NCBI RefSeq assembly: GCF_002836415.1
Contig: NZ_PJBP01000108.1
Coordinates: forward strand, 1 to 35,665
Length of the DNA stretch: 35,665 nucleotides
Source of the DNA: Psychromonas sp. MB-3u-54
GTDB taxonomy: Bacteria > Pseudomonadota > Gammaproteobacteria > Enterobacterales > Psychromonadaceae
Reading direction: 5' to 3'
Each line of letters opens with the position of its first letter. Positions within the stretch are counted from its first letter, which is position 1. A program made the translations under genes and the position numbers. The notes under the pieces are model-generated. The model ran no database searches. It worked only from the letters and a program-made list of their open reading frames with translations, and was not told the DNA's origin. Shown here one piece after another: positions 1 through 8,459 of this stretch.

Positions 1-289
1 ACCTAACCTGCTGCAGAGATAATAAGAACAATCTCCACATAAAAAATTAGTCGATTTTTTATTATCGAAAAACATAAATAAAGAAGAGTCGCAAGCCTTT
101 ATCGTGAAAAATCATAAATAATAATCACTGACAAGACTTTTAAAGCTAAAAAGTGACATTAAATTAATAAAAATTAAAATTGCCTATTTTGCAAGCAAAA
201 TAATTACAAAATGCTTAATTAATAGCCTTTCTTCTCGTTGGAAAAATGCGTACACTACGCCGCCTTGACCAAGAGAGATTGCTTAATAT
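1..289. other. Leader region upstream of dusB-fis
   Basis: Very AT-rich, with no supportable gene. The first bases could hold the end of a gene lying to the left, but nothing identifies it. AT-rich runs next to a fis operon are typical of nucleoid-protein targets; that role is inference. Confidence 0.5.
228..264 (+). promoter_or_regulatory. Possible dusB-fis promoter
   Basis: TACACT at 251-256 is a plausible -10 and is followed by a GC-rich discriminator (ACGCCGCC), the arrangement seen at growth-rate and stringently controlled promoters such as fis in enterics. The -35 at 17-bp spacing (TTTCTT) is weak, so the call rests on the -10, the discriminator and the position. Confidence 0.35.
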
Positions 290-1249
290 ATGCGCATCGG
301 GCAGTATCAACTAGATAACAAAATCATTTTAGCACCCATGGCAGGGGTAACTGATCGCCCCTTCCGTGAGCTTTGCCGACAACAAGGTGCAGGACTTGCA
401 GTGTCCGAGATGCTGTCATCGAATCCGCGCGTATGGAACAGCAGGAAGTCGAAGTTAAGAATGGACTACCATAATGAATCCGGCATCAGATCAGTGCAAA
501 TTGCTGGCTCAGAGCCTTTGGCAATGGCGACAGCGGCACAACTGAGTGTGCAACAAGGCGCTCAGATTATTGATATCAATATGGGTTGTCCCGCTAAAAA
601 AGTGAATAAGAAAAAAGCAGGCTCAGCATTATTACCTCACCCCGAACTTGTGCGAGCAATTTTGGAAACTGTGGTTGATGCTGTTGATGTGCCTGTCACT
701 TTAAAAATTCGCACTGGCTGGGATTCCGACAGTAGAAACGGTCTTGAAATCGCACAAATAGCAGAACAATCGGGTATTCAGGCACTTGCAGTGCACGGTC
801 GTACCAGGCAATGTTTTTATAATGGATTTGCTGAATACGACACCATAAAAAAAATTAAACAAAATGTGACGATTCCTGTGATTGCAAATGGTGATATTAC
901 CTCAGTGGAAAAGGCAAAGTTTGTGCTTGATTACACTGGCGCTGACGCCATTATGATTGGACGAGGGGCACAAGGTGCTCCTTGGATATTCAATGAAATT
1001 AATCACTATCTAACAACCGGAGAGCAACTTTCCTCTCCTGCTAAATTGGAAATTGCCCATATCCTTCTTGGCCATGTACAAGCTTTACATGGTTTTTACG
1101 GGGAAGTAATGGGACCTAGAATTGCCAGAAAGCATGTTGGATGGTATTTAAAAGAGCAAGATCAGTTGGGTCACTTTAAGCGACAATTCAATGCAATTGA
1201 CTGCCCGTATGAGCAATTAAAAACATTAGAAACTTACTTAAATAAATAA
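290..1249 (+). CDS. dusB: tRNA-dihydrouridine synthase B
   Basis: FMN-dependent enzyme that reduces uridine to dihydrouridine in the tRNA D-loop. The 319-residue product is close to the usual family length. It opens with the Dus signature [16 protein letters not shown], has the catalytic-cysteine segment [10 protein letters not shown] near residue 100, and carries the FMN-phosphate segments VHGRTR, IANGDI and DAIMIGRGA along a TIM barrel, followed by the small helical C-terminal domain. Fis follows 13 bp downstream, the dusB-fis operon known from enterics and vibrios, in which fis is translated from the dusB transcript. The ATG at 290 matches family N-termini. Confidence 0.96.
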   Translation: MRIGQYQLDNKIILAPMAGVTDRPFRELCRQQGAGLAVSEMLSSNPRVWNSRKSKLRMDYHNESGIRSVQIAGSEPLAMATAAQLSVQQGAQIIDINMGCPAKKVNKKKAGSALLPHPELVRAILETVVDAVDVPVTLKIRTGWDSDSRNGLEIAQIAEQSGIQALAVHGRTRQCFYNGFAEYDTIKKIKQNVTIPVIANGDITSVEKAKFVLDYTGADAIMIGRGAQGAPWIFNEINHYLTTGEQLSSPAKLEIAHILLGHVQALHGFYGEVMGPRIARKHVGWYLKEQDQLGHFKRQFNAIDCPYEQLKTLETYLNK

Positions 1250-1262
1250 AGAGTTAATAGCC

Positions 1263-1562
1263 ATGTTTGAACAAAAGATTTCGTCAGAAGCACTTACAAC
1301 AACAACTAGTATTCCTGCTACAGGGCAAATAACTCAACGACCACTTCGTGATTCGGTACGTCAAGCAGTGTCGGGTTATGTAGCACAACTTAATGGTCAA
1401 GATCCAACTGAATTATATGAACTTGTTTTATCTGAAGTTGAAGCGCCATTATTGGATATTATTATGCAGTATACTCGCGGTAACCAGACGCGTGCAGCAA
1501 CCATGCTAGGCATTAACCGTGGTACATTACGCAAGAAACTGAAAAAATATGGCATGGGTTGA
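1263..1562 (+). CDS. fis: DNA-binding protein Fis
   Basis: Nucleoid-associated, DNA-bending homodimer that activates rRNA and tRNA promoters and takes part in recombination and replication control. The 99-residue product matches the 98 residues of E. coli Fis. The last 50 residues, with helix-turn-helix segment [20 protein letters not shown], are nearly invariant, while the N-terminal beta-hairpin arm is more variable, as usual. It is cotranscribed with dusB. An inverted-repeat element lies between the stop codon and the presumed terminator, so it would form part of the fis mRNA 3' UTR. Confidence 0.97.
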   Translation: MFEQKISSEALTTTTSIPATGQITQRPLRDSVRQAVSGYVAQLNGQDPTELYELVLSEVEAPLLDIIMQYTRGNQTRAATMLGINRGTLRKKLKKYGMG

Positions 1563-1565
1563 TCC

Positions 1566-1805
1566 CTTATACTAAAAGAATTAATGAAGTGATCAATGAT
1601 TGCGAAGGAAAAATTAACACTAACAAGGCGTGAGTTGCATTCGATCATTATTCTCACTTCACAAAAATCGTCTGGAACGATTTTGAACAGCTTTAGCTGA
1701 CCACAAAGTGGTGAAGAACAGGATGTTCTGAATAAAACTCAAAACGCAGTTAGGGATAATTTTAACCAGCAAGAGTAAACACCTTTTTAGTTCTTTTAGT
1801 ATCAG
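1566..1805. repeat. MITE-like inverted-repeat element downstream of fis
   Basis: A perfect 12-bp terminal inverted repeat, ATACTAAAAGAA (1569-1580) and TTCTTTTAGTAT (1791-1802), bounds about 235 bp with no credible gene. Inside is a subterminal inverted repeat (GAAGTGA near 1586, TCACTTC near 1655). A chain of small hairpins follows: AAAATCGT/ACGATTTT, ACCAC/GTGGT and AGAACA/TGTTCT. A related stretch (TTTTGAACAGCTT followed by AAGTGGT) recurs near 28157-28190. No clear target-site duplication was found. Confidence 0.6.
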
Positions 1806-1820
1806 TTATTATTTAATCGA

Positions 1821-1847
1821 AAAAGCGACTAATAAGTCGCTTTTTTT
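1821..1847 (+). terminator. Rho-independent terminator of dusB-fis
   Basis: Perfect 10-bp stem AAAAGCGACT/AGTCGCTTTT with an AATA loop, running into seven T residues on the + strand. Confidence 0.85.
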
Positions 1848-1890
1848 ATGCCTCTAATAAAATATCATCCATTACAGAACAGGGAAATCT

Positions 1891-2472
1891 ATGCTCTTAT
1901 TACCCATTAATGAACAGTTAAAAAATTTGCAGTCATGGCAACAAAGTGTTTTCTGCATGGCACTGGCCCAACACAGTCTTTTACATTTTCACCTTTTTTC
2001 GGAAGCAATTGAAAGTGAACATGCGCAAAGCATTGATACTTTCAACCAACTTTTTTGGGAAAAGATGACGGTAAAAGGCGCAAAAATAAATTTTGCCATA
2101 CAACAGGATCGTTTTGAGGAGATTATTCCGGATGCGCGTAAATTTGATTTTTACGGCGTTTATCCGGCTGTGGATCACTGTGTTATTTTGAGTTGTGCTT
2201 TTAACAGTTTTTTAACTGAATCAAGCGATGAAGCTTTCAATGCCAGCCAAACCTCATTTGCAACGATCGCAAGTTTTATTGAATTACAAAATGGCACAGA
2301 AGTTGATGAGCAGTCATTAGTTGAACTTCCACTGATCCAGTCTGAGTTAGCTTTTCAAAAAATGTTACTTGAAAAATTAGACAATCAGCGCAGCCCTGAG
2401 CTAATAAAATCCATTAAACAGTTTGTTGTAGATTATGGAATGACTAATTTAGGCATCGCCCTCAATGATTAA
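1891..2472 (+). CDS. yjaG: DUF416 family protein YjaG
   Basis: Cytoplasmic protein of unknown biochemical function. The 193 residues align throughout with E. coli YjaG (about 196 residues): the N-terminal LQSWQQSVFCMALAQ segment, the WEKMTVKGAKINF segment, then IPDARKFDFYGVYPAVDHC. There is no signal peptide or membrane segment. It directly precedes hupA, as in E. coli. The E. coli neighbours hemE and nudC lie 5 kb away on the other strand here, and nfi is absent from the window. Confidence 0.9.
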   Translation: MLLLPINEQLKNLQSWQQSVFCMALAQHSLLHFHLFSEAIESEHAQSIDTFNQLFWEKMTVKGAKINFAIQQDRFEEIIPDARKFDFYGVYPAVDHCVILSCAFNSFLTESSDEAFNASQTSFATIASFIELQNGTEVDEQSLVELPLIQSELAFQKMLLEKLDNQRSPELIKSIKQFVVDYGMTNLGIALND

Positions 2473-2580
2473 ACTCACCTTAATTTTGTGATTTTTAACA
2501 CATTAAGCAAAATAAAGGGATCTTTATCCTACTTTTAGAACTAACTGGTCTTTACATCGACAATATATTGATAACATACT

Positions 2581-2694
2581 AAAATCACTTGGAAATATAA
2601 ATTTCAGTTAGTCGATTAACAACTGAATTTTAGGCAGAAAGTTAAAATGCAGTGATTTTTCTGACACATTAGCTTAATTGATATTTCCAAATGA
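2581..2694. repeat. Small palindromic element upstream of hupA
   Basis: Three nested or overlapping inverted repeats: TTGGAAATAT (2589-2598) with ATATTTCCAA (2681-2690), both perfect; AAAATCACT (2581-2589) with AGTGATTTT (2651-2659); and AAATTTCAGTT with AACTGAATTT (2599-2630). It fills the yjaG-hupA spacer and may be another short mobile palindrome or a folded hupA leader. No promoter could be fixed with confidence. Confidence 0.45.
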
Positions 2695-2750
2695 CTTGTG
2701 AATCGCCATTAAAGCTAATTCTAACACCCTATTAAAATGGAAATACTAAG

Positions 2751-3026
2751 ATGAATAAAACTCAACTTATTACTGATATTGCAGAGAAAGCAGAACTAAC
2801 AAAAGTTCAAGCTAAAGCAGCTTTAGAACAAATGATGACTAGTGTAACAGACAGTCTAAAAGATGGTGAGCCAGTACAGCTAATTGGATTTGGTACTTTT
2901 AAAGTAAACCACCGGGCAGCCCGTACAGGTCGAAATCCGCAAACTGGTGCAGATATTCAAATCAAAGCGGCTAATGTGCCTGCTTTTGTTGCCGGTAAGT
3001 CACTAAAAGAAGCCGTTAATAAATAA
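2751..3026 (+). CDS. hupA: DNA-binding protein HU, alpha type
   Basis: Nucleoid-associated, DNA-bending histone-like protein, 91 residues (E. coli HU-alpha has 90). It has the N-terminal [18 protein letters not shown] helix pair, core segment [19 protein letters not shown] with the conserved RxGRNPQTG arm, and C-terminal [14 protein letters not shown]. Position after yjaG and resemblance to HU-alpha rather than HU-beta or IHF give the symbol. A strong terminator follows directly. Confidence 0.96.
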   Translation: MNKTQLITDIAEKAELTKVQAKAALEQMMTSVTDSLKDGEPVQLIGFGTFKVNHRAARTGRNPQTGADIQIKAANVPAFVAGKSLKEAVNK

Positions 3027-3040
3027 TCAATTTGCAAAAA

Positions 3041-3072
3041 AAAAGCCGATGTTATTAAACATCGGCTTTTTA
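3041..3072 (+). terminator. hupA terminator
   Basis: Ten-bp stem AGCCGATGTT/AACATCGGCT with A-tracts before and TTTTT after. The flanking A and T runs make it potentially bidirectional, so it might also stop leftward purD transcripts that read through the repeat array. Confidence 0.85.
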
Positions 3073-3073
3073 G

Positions 3074-3358
3074 TTTCTAGCTATCGAGCTTCGAGCTATC
3101 GAGCTTCGAGCTATCGAGCTTCTAGCTATCGAGCTTCGAGCTATCGAGCTTCGAGCTATCGAGCTTCGAGCTTCGAGCTTCGAGCTTCGAGCTTCGAGCT
3201 ATCGAGCTATCGAGCTTCGAGCTTCGAGCTTCGGGTTGAGAGCTGACGGCTGACGGCTGACGGCTGACAGCTGACGGCTGACAGCTGACAGCTGACGGCT
3301 GACAGCTGACGGCTGACGGCTGACAGCTGACGGCTTTCCCAGCTTTCTAGCTTTCGAG
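3074..3358. repeat. Two adjoining heptamer tandem arrays between hupA and purD
   Basis: First array (about 3076-3233): TCGAGCT heptamers mixed with an 8-bp variant that adds one A (ATCGAGCT). Second array (about 3242-3334): GCTGACG/GCTGACA heptamers. The second block gives way to CTTTCTAGCTTTCGAGCTT and ends on the purD stop codon (3360-3362). A 65-codon open frame across the first array (repeating RASSY) is an artefact of a repeat without stop codons. Confidence 0.9.
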
Positions 3359-3359
3359 C

Positions 3360-4652
3360 TTATTTTTTGTTCTGCTCACGGGTAATAGCACGATGAGCAA
3401 TATCATGACGATAGAACATACCGTCCCAGCTGATTGTCTTCGCCAGCGCGTAAGCTTTTTGCTGTGCTTCGGTCACGGTATTGCCTAACGCAGTAGCACA
3501 CAAAACGCGTCCGCCATTGGTAACAATTTGGCCATCAACTTCTTTGGTACCGCCATGGAAAACTTTAAGGCCTTCGGTCTCCTGTGATGGTAACCCTTCA
3601 ATAACTAAGCCTTTCTTATACTCGTTAGGGTAACCGCCAGCAGCCAAAACAATACCTATTGCCGCACCTTGGTCAAATTCAGCTGTCATACCAGCTAATT
3701 CGCCATTCACACCCGCCAGGCATAAGGTCACCAGATCCGACTTCATACGCAACAACAGCGGCTGTGTTTCCGGATCACCAAAACGACAGTTGTATTCGAT
3801 AACTTTAGGCGTTCCATCGGCCATGATCATTAGACCCGCATATAAAAAACCCGTATAAGTATTTCCTTCTGCCGCCATACCTTCAACCGTTGGATTAATC
3901 ACTAAATCCATTATACGCTGATGCATTTCAGGGGTTACTACGGGCGCGGGAGAGTATGCACCCATGCCACCTGTATTAGGCCCGGTATCACCATCACCGA
4001 CACGTTTATGATCTTGACTGGTTGCCATAGGAACAACATTTTCACCATCAACCATCACAATAAATGAAGCTTCTTCACCGTCTAAGAATTCTTCAATAAC
4101 AACACGGTGTCCGGCGGAGCCAAATGCATTGCCTGCTAACATGTCATGAATAGCCTCTTCCGCATCGGCAAGAGTCATTGCAACAATAACGCCCTTACCT
4201 GCCGCAAGGCCGTCAGCTTTAATGACAATGGGTGCGCCCTTTTCACGAACATAAGCCAAAGCAGGCTCAATTTCAGTGAAGTTTTGGTACCAGGCGGTTG
4301 GAATGTCATGACGCGCTAAAAAGTCCTTAGTGAAGGCTTTTGAGCCTTCTAGCTGGGCTGCGCCCTTAGTTGGACCGAAACAGGCAAGGCCGGCATCAGT
4401 AAATGCATCAACAACACCAATAACCAAGGGAGCTTCCGGGCCGACAATCGTTAACTCAACATGGTTTTCTTTAGCAAATTTGACTAATCCATCAATATCT
4501 TCAACATCAATGGCGACATTAGTCACTTTTGCTTCTAACGCCGTTCCTGCATTGCCCGGAGCAACAAAGATATTTTTAACTTGTTTATTTTGAGCGACTT
4601 TCCACGCAAGCGCATGCTCACGGCCGCCACTGCCAATAATTAAAACATTCAT
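3360..4652 (-). CDS. purD: Phosphoribosylamine-glycine ligase (GARS)
   Basis: Second step of de novo purine synthesis: ATP-dependent joining of glycine to 5-phosphoribosylamine. At 430 residues it matches the family. Visible are the N-terminal GSGGREHALAWK, the ATP-grasp segments VIKADGLAAGKGVIVA and EEFLDGEEASFIVM, DHKRVGDGDTGPNTGGMGAYSP, and the metal and ATP site EYNCRFGDPETQ. It lies downstream of purH on the same strand, as in E. coli purHD, but the 219-bp spacer holds a folded repeat element. The stop codon merges with a heptamer array without visible loss of residues. Confidence 0.97.
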   Translation of the reverse strand: MNVLIIGSGGREHALAWKVAQNKQVKNIFVAPGNAGTALEAKVTNVAIDVEDIDGLVKFAKENHVELTIVGPEAPLVIGVVDAFTDAGLACFGPTKGAAQLEGSKAFTKDFLARHDIPTAWYQNFTEIEPALAYVREKGAPIVIKADGLAAGKGVIVAMTLADAEEAIHDMLAGNAFGSAGHRVVIEEFLDGEEASFIVMVDGENVVPMATSQDHKRVGDGDTGPNTGGMGAYSPAPVVTPEMHQRIMDLVINPTVEGMAAEGNTYTGFLYAGLMIMADGTPKVIEYNCRFGDPETQPLLLRMKSDLVTLCLAGVNGELAGMTAEFDQGAAIGIVLAAGGYPNEYKKGLVIEGLPSQETEGLKVFHGGTKEVDGQIVTNGGRVLCATALGNTVTEAQQKAYALAKTISWDGMFYRHDIAHRAITREQNKK

Positions 4653-4714
4653 AACTTAACCTTCTTAATTCAACCATAGATTTAATGGGTTTATCTCAAC
4701 GTCTGTTGCTTCGA

Positions 4715-4840
4715 GGTCAAGGAAAAAGTGCGCAGCTTATAACAATAAGTACTGCGCACATCCAGTGCTACGCCCTAAAGGGCCATCCTACGGATGTTAT
4801 AATTCTTTCCCGAAGAATTATTGAGCACTTTTGAGACCAA
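4715..4840. repeat. Multi-hairpin palindromic element between purH and purD
   Basis: Outer arms AAAAGTGC (4724-4731) and GCACTTTT (4825-4832). Inside are a two-part stem GTGCGCAG..CTGCGCAC (4728-4759, with inner CTTAT/ATAAG) and an AGTGCT/AGCACT stem (4764-4829). The second stem encloses three hairpins in a row: GCCC-TAAA-GGGC, CATCC-TAC-GGATG and ATAATTCTT-CCCG-AAGAATTAT. Read on the purHD strand, the last stem is followed by CTTTTT, so it could attenuate purD. The layout resembles ERIC or MITE-type intergenic palindromes. Confidence 0.65.
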
Positions 4841-4871
4841 GATCGCATTCACAGACTAATAGATCAGCCGA

Positions 4872-6464
4872 TTAATGGCGGAAGTGACGCATACCCGTAA
4901 AGACCATTGCCATACCATGTTCGTCGGCTGCTGCGATAACTTCATTATCGCGCATTGAACCACCAGGTTGGATTACGCAACTAATACCGGCTTCAGCGGC
5001 TGCATCAATACCATCCCGGAAAGGGAAAAAGGCATCCGATGACATCACTGAACCTGCAACGACGAGGTTTTCATCCGCTGCTTTGATGCCCGCTACTTTG
5101 GCACTGTAAACGCGACTCATTTGCCCTGCGCCAACACCCACAGTCGCGTTGTTTTTAACATAAACAATCGCATTTGATTTCACAAATTTAGCCACTTTCC
5201 AGCTGAATAACAGGTCGTTTAATTCAGCTTCCGTCGGTTGACGTTTAGTAACCACTTTAAGGTCCTCTAAACCGACCATACCTTGATCTCTATCCTGTAC
5301 TAATAAACCACCATTAACACGTTTGATATCAAACTCAGTGGTTTTTTCAGCCCATTCTCCACATGTTAACAAACGCAAGTTTTTCTTGGCGGCAATAACT
5401 TGTACAGCTTCAGGGCTAACCTTAGGCGCAATAATCACCTCAACAAACTGGCGAGAAACAATGGCTTCTGCAGTTTTAGCATCAAGCTCACGGTTAAAGG
5501 CAATAATGCCACCAAAAGCCGATGTTGGGTCTGTTTTGTAAGCACCTTCATAGGCATCAAGAATATTGCCTGCAACAGCAACACCACAAGGATTAGAATG
5601 TTTAACGATCACACAAGCCGGCTCCGAGAACTCTTTAACACACTCAAGTGCCGCATCGGTATCTGCAATATTATTGTAAGAAAGGGCTTTACCTTGTAAC
5701 TGAGTCGCTGTAGAAACAGAGGCTTCCTGAATAGCATCTTCCACATAAAAAGCGGCACTTTGGTGGCTGTTTTCACCGTAACGCATATCCTGCTTTTTCT
5801 TAAACTGCATGTTGAAAGTACGAGGGAATTTAGATTCAACATCACCTTCACTATTCTCACCGTAGCTTGGCACCATAGTACCGAAATAATTAGCGATCAT
5901 ACCGTCATATTGCGCGGTATGCTCATAAGCTGCGATAGCAAGATCAAAGCGGGTTTTATAAGCTAAGCTATTGTTATTTTCCTGCATCTCTTTAAGAATA
6001 CGGGGGTAATCACCGGCGTTAACAACGATTGTCACATCTTTATGATTCTTAGCTGCGGCACGCACCATGGTCGGACCACCGATATCGATGTTTTCAATTG
6101 CATCTTCTAAAGAACAATCCGGACGGGCAACGGTTTCAGCAAATGGATAAAGATTTACCACTACCAAATCAATAGGAGCAATGTCATTTTCGGACATAAT
6201 GACTTCATCAATACCGCGACGAGCAAGAATTCCACCATGAATTTTAGGGTGTAAGGTTTTAACACGTCCATCCATCATTTCAGGAAACCCAGTATAGTCA
6301 GATACTTCGGTCACTTTTATGCCATTCTCAGCAAGTAATTTACAAGTACCACCAGTAGAAAGGATTTCAACGCCTCTTGAAGATAACTCTTTGGCGAATT
6401 CAATAATTCCAGCTTTATCTGAAACGCTTAGCAGCGCACGTTTAATTGGTCGGCTATTTTCCAT
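4872..6464 (-). CDS. purH: Bifunctional AICAR transformylase / IMP cyclohydrolase
   Basis: Last two steps of IMP synthesis: formylation of AICAR with 10-formyl-THF, then cyclisation. The 530 residues match the usual 529. The N-terminal MGS-like cyclohydrolase domain shows [35 protein letters not shown] and [16 protein letters not shown]. The transformylase domain shows [13 protein letters not shown], the catalytic [11 protein letters not shown] and C-terminal [12 protein letters not shown] and IQPGGSMRD. It is first gene of a probable purH-purD unit and carries a PurR-like site in its promoter. Confidence 0.97.
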   Translation of the reverse strand: MENSRPIKRALLSVSDKAGIIEFAKELSSRGVEILSTGGTCKLLAENGIKVTEVSDYTGFPEMMDGRVKTLHPKIHGGILARRGIDEVIMSENDIAPIDLVVVNLYPFAETVARPDCSLEDAIENIDIGGPTMVRAAAKNHKDVTIVVNAGDYPRILKEMQENNNSLAYKTRFDLAIAAYEHTAQYDGMIANYFGTMVPSYGENSEGDVESKFPRTFNMQFKKKQDMRYGENSHQSAAFYVEDAIQEASVSTATQLQGKALSYNNIADTDAALECVKEFSEPACVIVKHSNPCGVAVAGNILDAYEGAYKTDPTSAFGGIIAFNRELDAKTAEAIVSRQFVEVIIAPKVSPEAVQVIAAKKNLRLLTCGEWAEKTTEFDIKRVNGGLLVQDRDQGMVGLEDLKVVTKRQPTEAELNDLLFSWKVAKFVKSNAIVYVKNNATVGVGAGQMSRVYSAKVAGIKAADENLVVAGSVMSSDAFFPFRDGIDAAAEAGISCVIQPGGSMRDNEVIAAADEHGMAMVFTGMRHFRH

Positions 6465-6500
6465 CGTCTGATAAATCCCTCGGTTAATTGATCAATAAGC

Positions 6501-6522
6501 AAAACCAGTCATTGGTTTTTTT
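6501..6522 (+). terminator. Hairpin with T-tract in the purH leader region
   Basis: Stem AAAACCA/TGGTTTT with GTCAT loop, followed by T residues when read on the + strand. On the purH (-) strand it would be a leader stem-loop without a good U-tract. No + strand gene obviously needs it, so the role is unclear. Confidence 0.35.
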
Positions 6523-6546
6523 AACTTACAAAGCAGTATGCTGAGC

Positions 6547-6569
6547 ATTCTACCCGAAAACGATGGCAA
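6547..6569 (-). promoter_or_regulatory. purH promoter with PurR-like operator
   Basis: On the - strand TTGCCATCGTTTTCGG (6569-6554) matches about ten positions of the PurR palindrome (ACGCAAACGTTTGCGT), including the central CG step. It is immediately followed by TAGAAT (6552-6547), a good -10. A repressor site overlapping the promoter spacer suits purine-repressed purHD; the assignment is inference. Confidence 0.5.
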
Positions 6570-6639
6570 TTTGAGCTGTTTTATTGAATAAAAAAATAAA
6601 AATATCTCTTCCTATACTGCCTTTAAAATATAAATTTAT

Positions 6640-7149
6640 TTACACCGGTGAATATTGATATAAAAAACTATCAATACCGCGACAAACGAGAGTCGATATA
6701 GGTTTAAAGTTTAAAGACGCCATCAGGGTTAATGTCGGTCGATTTTTTTTAGCAATGACAGCATTCATTTCTGAAAGCTGATGGTTGACCATAAGTTCTT
6801 TAATAAATTGGGAGAATAAACAGGGGATATTAATATTGTCGTTATATTCCGGCAACATGCGATACACAAAACTCAGTCCAACATCGTATTCCATACGACA
6901 CTCCTGCAGGCCGACCAGACCAATGACTTTTTTGTGTTTTTTATCTTCAATGGCGTTAAGGCAATATTTATTGCGCTGTGCGTGAGTGATGATACTGGTG
7001 AATAATTGTTCGGCTTGTTGGTGATTTAATTTACCCGTTGGGCAATATTTCATGCTCTTGGCATTACTCACCAGCGTGGTGAAATCATTGAGATCAGATG
7101 CTATAAACTGACGGACAGTGAGGTCTTCATATTCTGCAAATAACTTCAT
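6640..7149 (-). CDS. GNAT-family N-acetyltransferase of unknown substrate
   Basis: A 169-residue protein that looks like a RimJ/RimL-type GNAT fold: N-terminal LTVRQFIASDLNDF, central KKHKKVIGLVGLQECR, the beta-bulge DVGLSFVYRMLPEY, and C-terminal NAVIAKKNRPTLTLMASLNFKPI, where N and the following helix resemble the usual NxxSxxLxxKxGF motif. The acetyl-CoA loop (Q/RxxGxG/A) is poorly conserved, with no clear match in the expected place. It stands alone between purH and hemE on the same strand and has no counterpart in this syntenic block of E. coli. The substrate cannot be predicted. Confidence 0.7.
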   Translation of the reverse strand: MKLFAEYEDLTVRQFIASDLNDFTTLVSNAKSMKYCPTGKLNHQQAEQLFTSIITHAQRNKYCLNAIEDKKHKKVIGLVGLQECRMEYDVGLSFVYRMLPEYNDNINIPCLFSQFIKELMVNHQLSEMNAVIAKKNRPTLTLMASLNFKPISTLVCRGIDSFLYQYSPV

Positions 7150-7264
7150 ATTTTAATTTCTGCGGTTATTCATCATATAACCTTTATACTCAGATCGTAC
7201 AAAAAAGCAACAACCAGTTTCCTGAAAAAAATGAACACGAGTTACTTATCGTTCACTCAAAAAG

Positions 7265-7294
7265 TAAAAAACCATGCAGATGCATGGTTTTTTT
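7265..7294 (-). terminator. Terminator downstream of nudC-hemE
   Basis: Stem ACCATGCA/TGCATGGT with a two-base loop, flanked by A and T tracts on both sides. It sits about 20 bp past the hemE stop codon and could work in either direction. Confidence 0.85.
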
Positions 7295-7312
7295 CACTAA
7301 TAAGCACCGTGC

Positions 7313-8377
7313 TTAAAGGTGATATTGTGGGCTCAGTTCATGGACTGCATCAACAAATACTTTGGCATTCTCAGGCGGTACATCTAAATGAATGCCGTGG
7401 CCGAGATTAAAGACATGTCCGCCTCCCTTACCAAAACTCGCTAAGATGGTCGCCACCTCTTCACGGATTCGCTCTGGCGAGGCATACAACATAGAAGGAT
7501 CCATATTACCCTGCAGCACAACACGATCTCCAACACGCGCTTTTGCGCTTGCCATATCAATAGTCCAATCGAGTCCAATCGCATCACAGCCAGTATCCGC
7601 AATCGCTTCTAACCACTGTCCGCCATTTTTAGTAAACAGAGTGACGGGAATTTTTTTACCTTCATAGGTACGCTGTAACCCGTCAACGATTTTGGTCATG
7701 TACTGTAATGAAAAATCTTTGTAATCTCGAGGAGATAACACGCCGCCCCAAGTATCGAAGACCATCACCGATTGCGCGCCTGCGGCTATCTGCGCATTTA
7801 AATAATCAATAACGGAGTCGGCAAGTTTATCTAATAAAGTATGCAATAGCTGCGGCTCGCAAAAAGCCATTTTTTTGATCTTGGTGAAAGCCTTTGAACT
7901 CCCCCCTTCAACCATATAGGTCGCTAATGTCCATGGACTACCCGCGAAACCAATCAATGGAACGGCGCCTTTTAACTCCCGGCGTATAGTACGTACCGCA
8001 TTCATAACATATTGCAGTTCGCCTTCGGGATCCGGCATAATTAAGTTATCAACGTCTTTTTTACATGTTATCGGACGTTTAAGCTTAGGCCCTTCCCCTT
8101 CTGCAAAATACAGACCCAGTCCCATCGCATCTGGAATAGTGAGAATATCAGAAAATAGAATAGCGGCATCAAGGTCAAATCTACGTAAAGGTTGTAAGGT
8201 TACTTCACAGGCCAGATCTGCATTGCGGCACAAAGACATAAAATCTCCAGCTTGCGCGCGTACCTCTTTATATTCAGGCAAATATCTGCCCGCTTGACGC
8301 ATCATCCATACCGGTGTTTTATCAACGTCCTGCTTTAATAAGGCGCGAAGATAACGATCATTTTTTAATTCTGTCAT
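7313..8377 (-). CDS. hemE: Uroporphyrinogen decarboxylase
   Basis: Converts uroporphyrinogen III to coproporphyrinogen III by removing four acetate carboxyls; cytosolic and cofactor-free. The 354 residues match E. coli HemE. Diagnostic segments are [20 protein letters not shown] near residue 20, [17 protein letters not shown] with the catalytic Asp, [28 protein letters not shown] and [16 protein letters not shown] near the C-terminus. It follows nudC on the same strand with an 82-bp gap, an order conserved in enterics. Confidence 0.97.
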   Translation of the reverse strand: MTELKNDRYLRALLKQDVDKTPVWMMRQAGRYLPEYKEVRAQAGDFMSLCRNADLACEVTLQPLRRFDLDAAILFSDILTIPDAMGLGLYFAEGEGPKLKRPITCKKDVDNLIMPDPEGELQYVMNAVRTIRRELKGAVPLIGFAGSPWTLATYMVEGGSSKAFTKIKKMAFCEPQLLHTLLDKLADSVIDYLNAQIAAGAQSVMVFDTWGGVLSPRDYKDFSLQYMTKIVDGLQRTYEGKKIPVTLFTKNGGQWLEAIADTGCDAIGLDWTIDMASAKARVGDRVVLQGNMDPSMLYASPERIREEVATILASFGKGGGHVFNLGHGIHLDVPPENAKVFVDAVHELSPQYHL

Positions 8378-8459
8378 GCTTATCTCTATCCTGTCTTTTT
8401 AAATATTTAATAATTTACATAGGTAAATATGCTACCATTTTTAAATGTTTTTTACTCTG

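Noticed and set aside
1397-1657. 86-codon frame antisense to fis
   Set aside because: Shadow of fis and of the MITE-like element; no family.
3049-3246. 65-codon open frame (repeating RASSY)
   Set aside because: It is translation of a stop-free heptamer array, with no ribosome binding site and no family.
3074-3358. CRISPR array
   Set aside because: Units are 7-8 bp with no spacers; this is a simple tandem repeat, and no cas genes are present.
5323-5966. Several 68-99 codon frames antisense or out of frame in purH
   Set aside because: Typical shadows of a long conserved gene.
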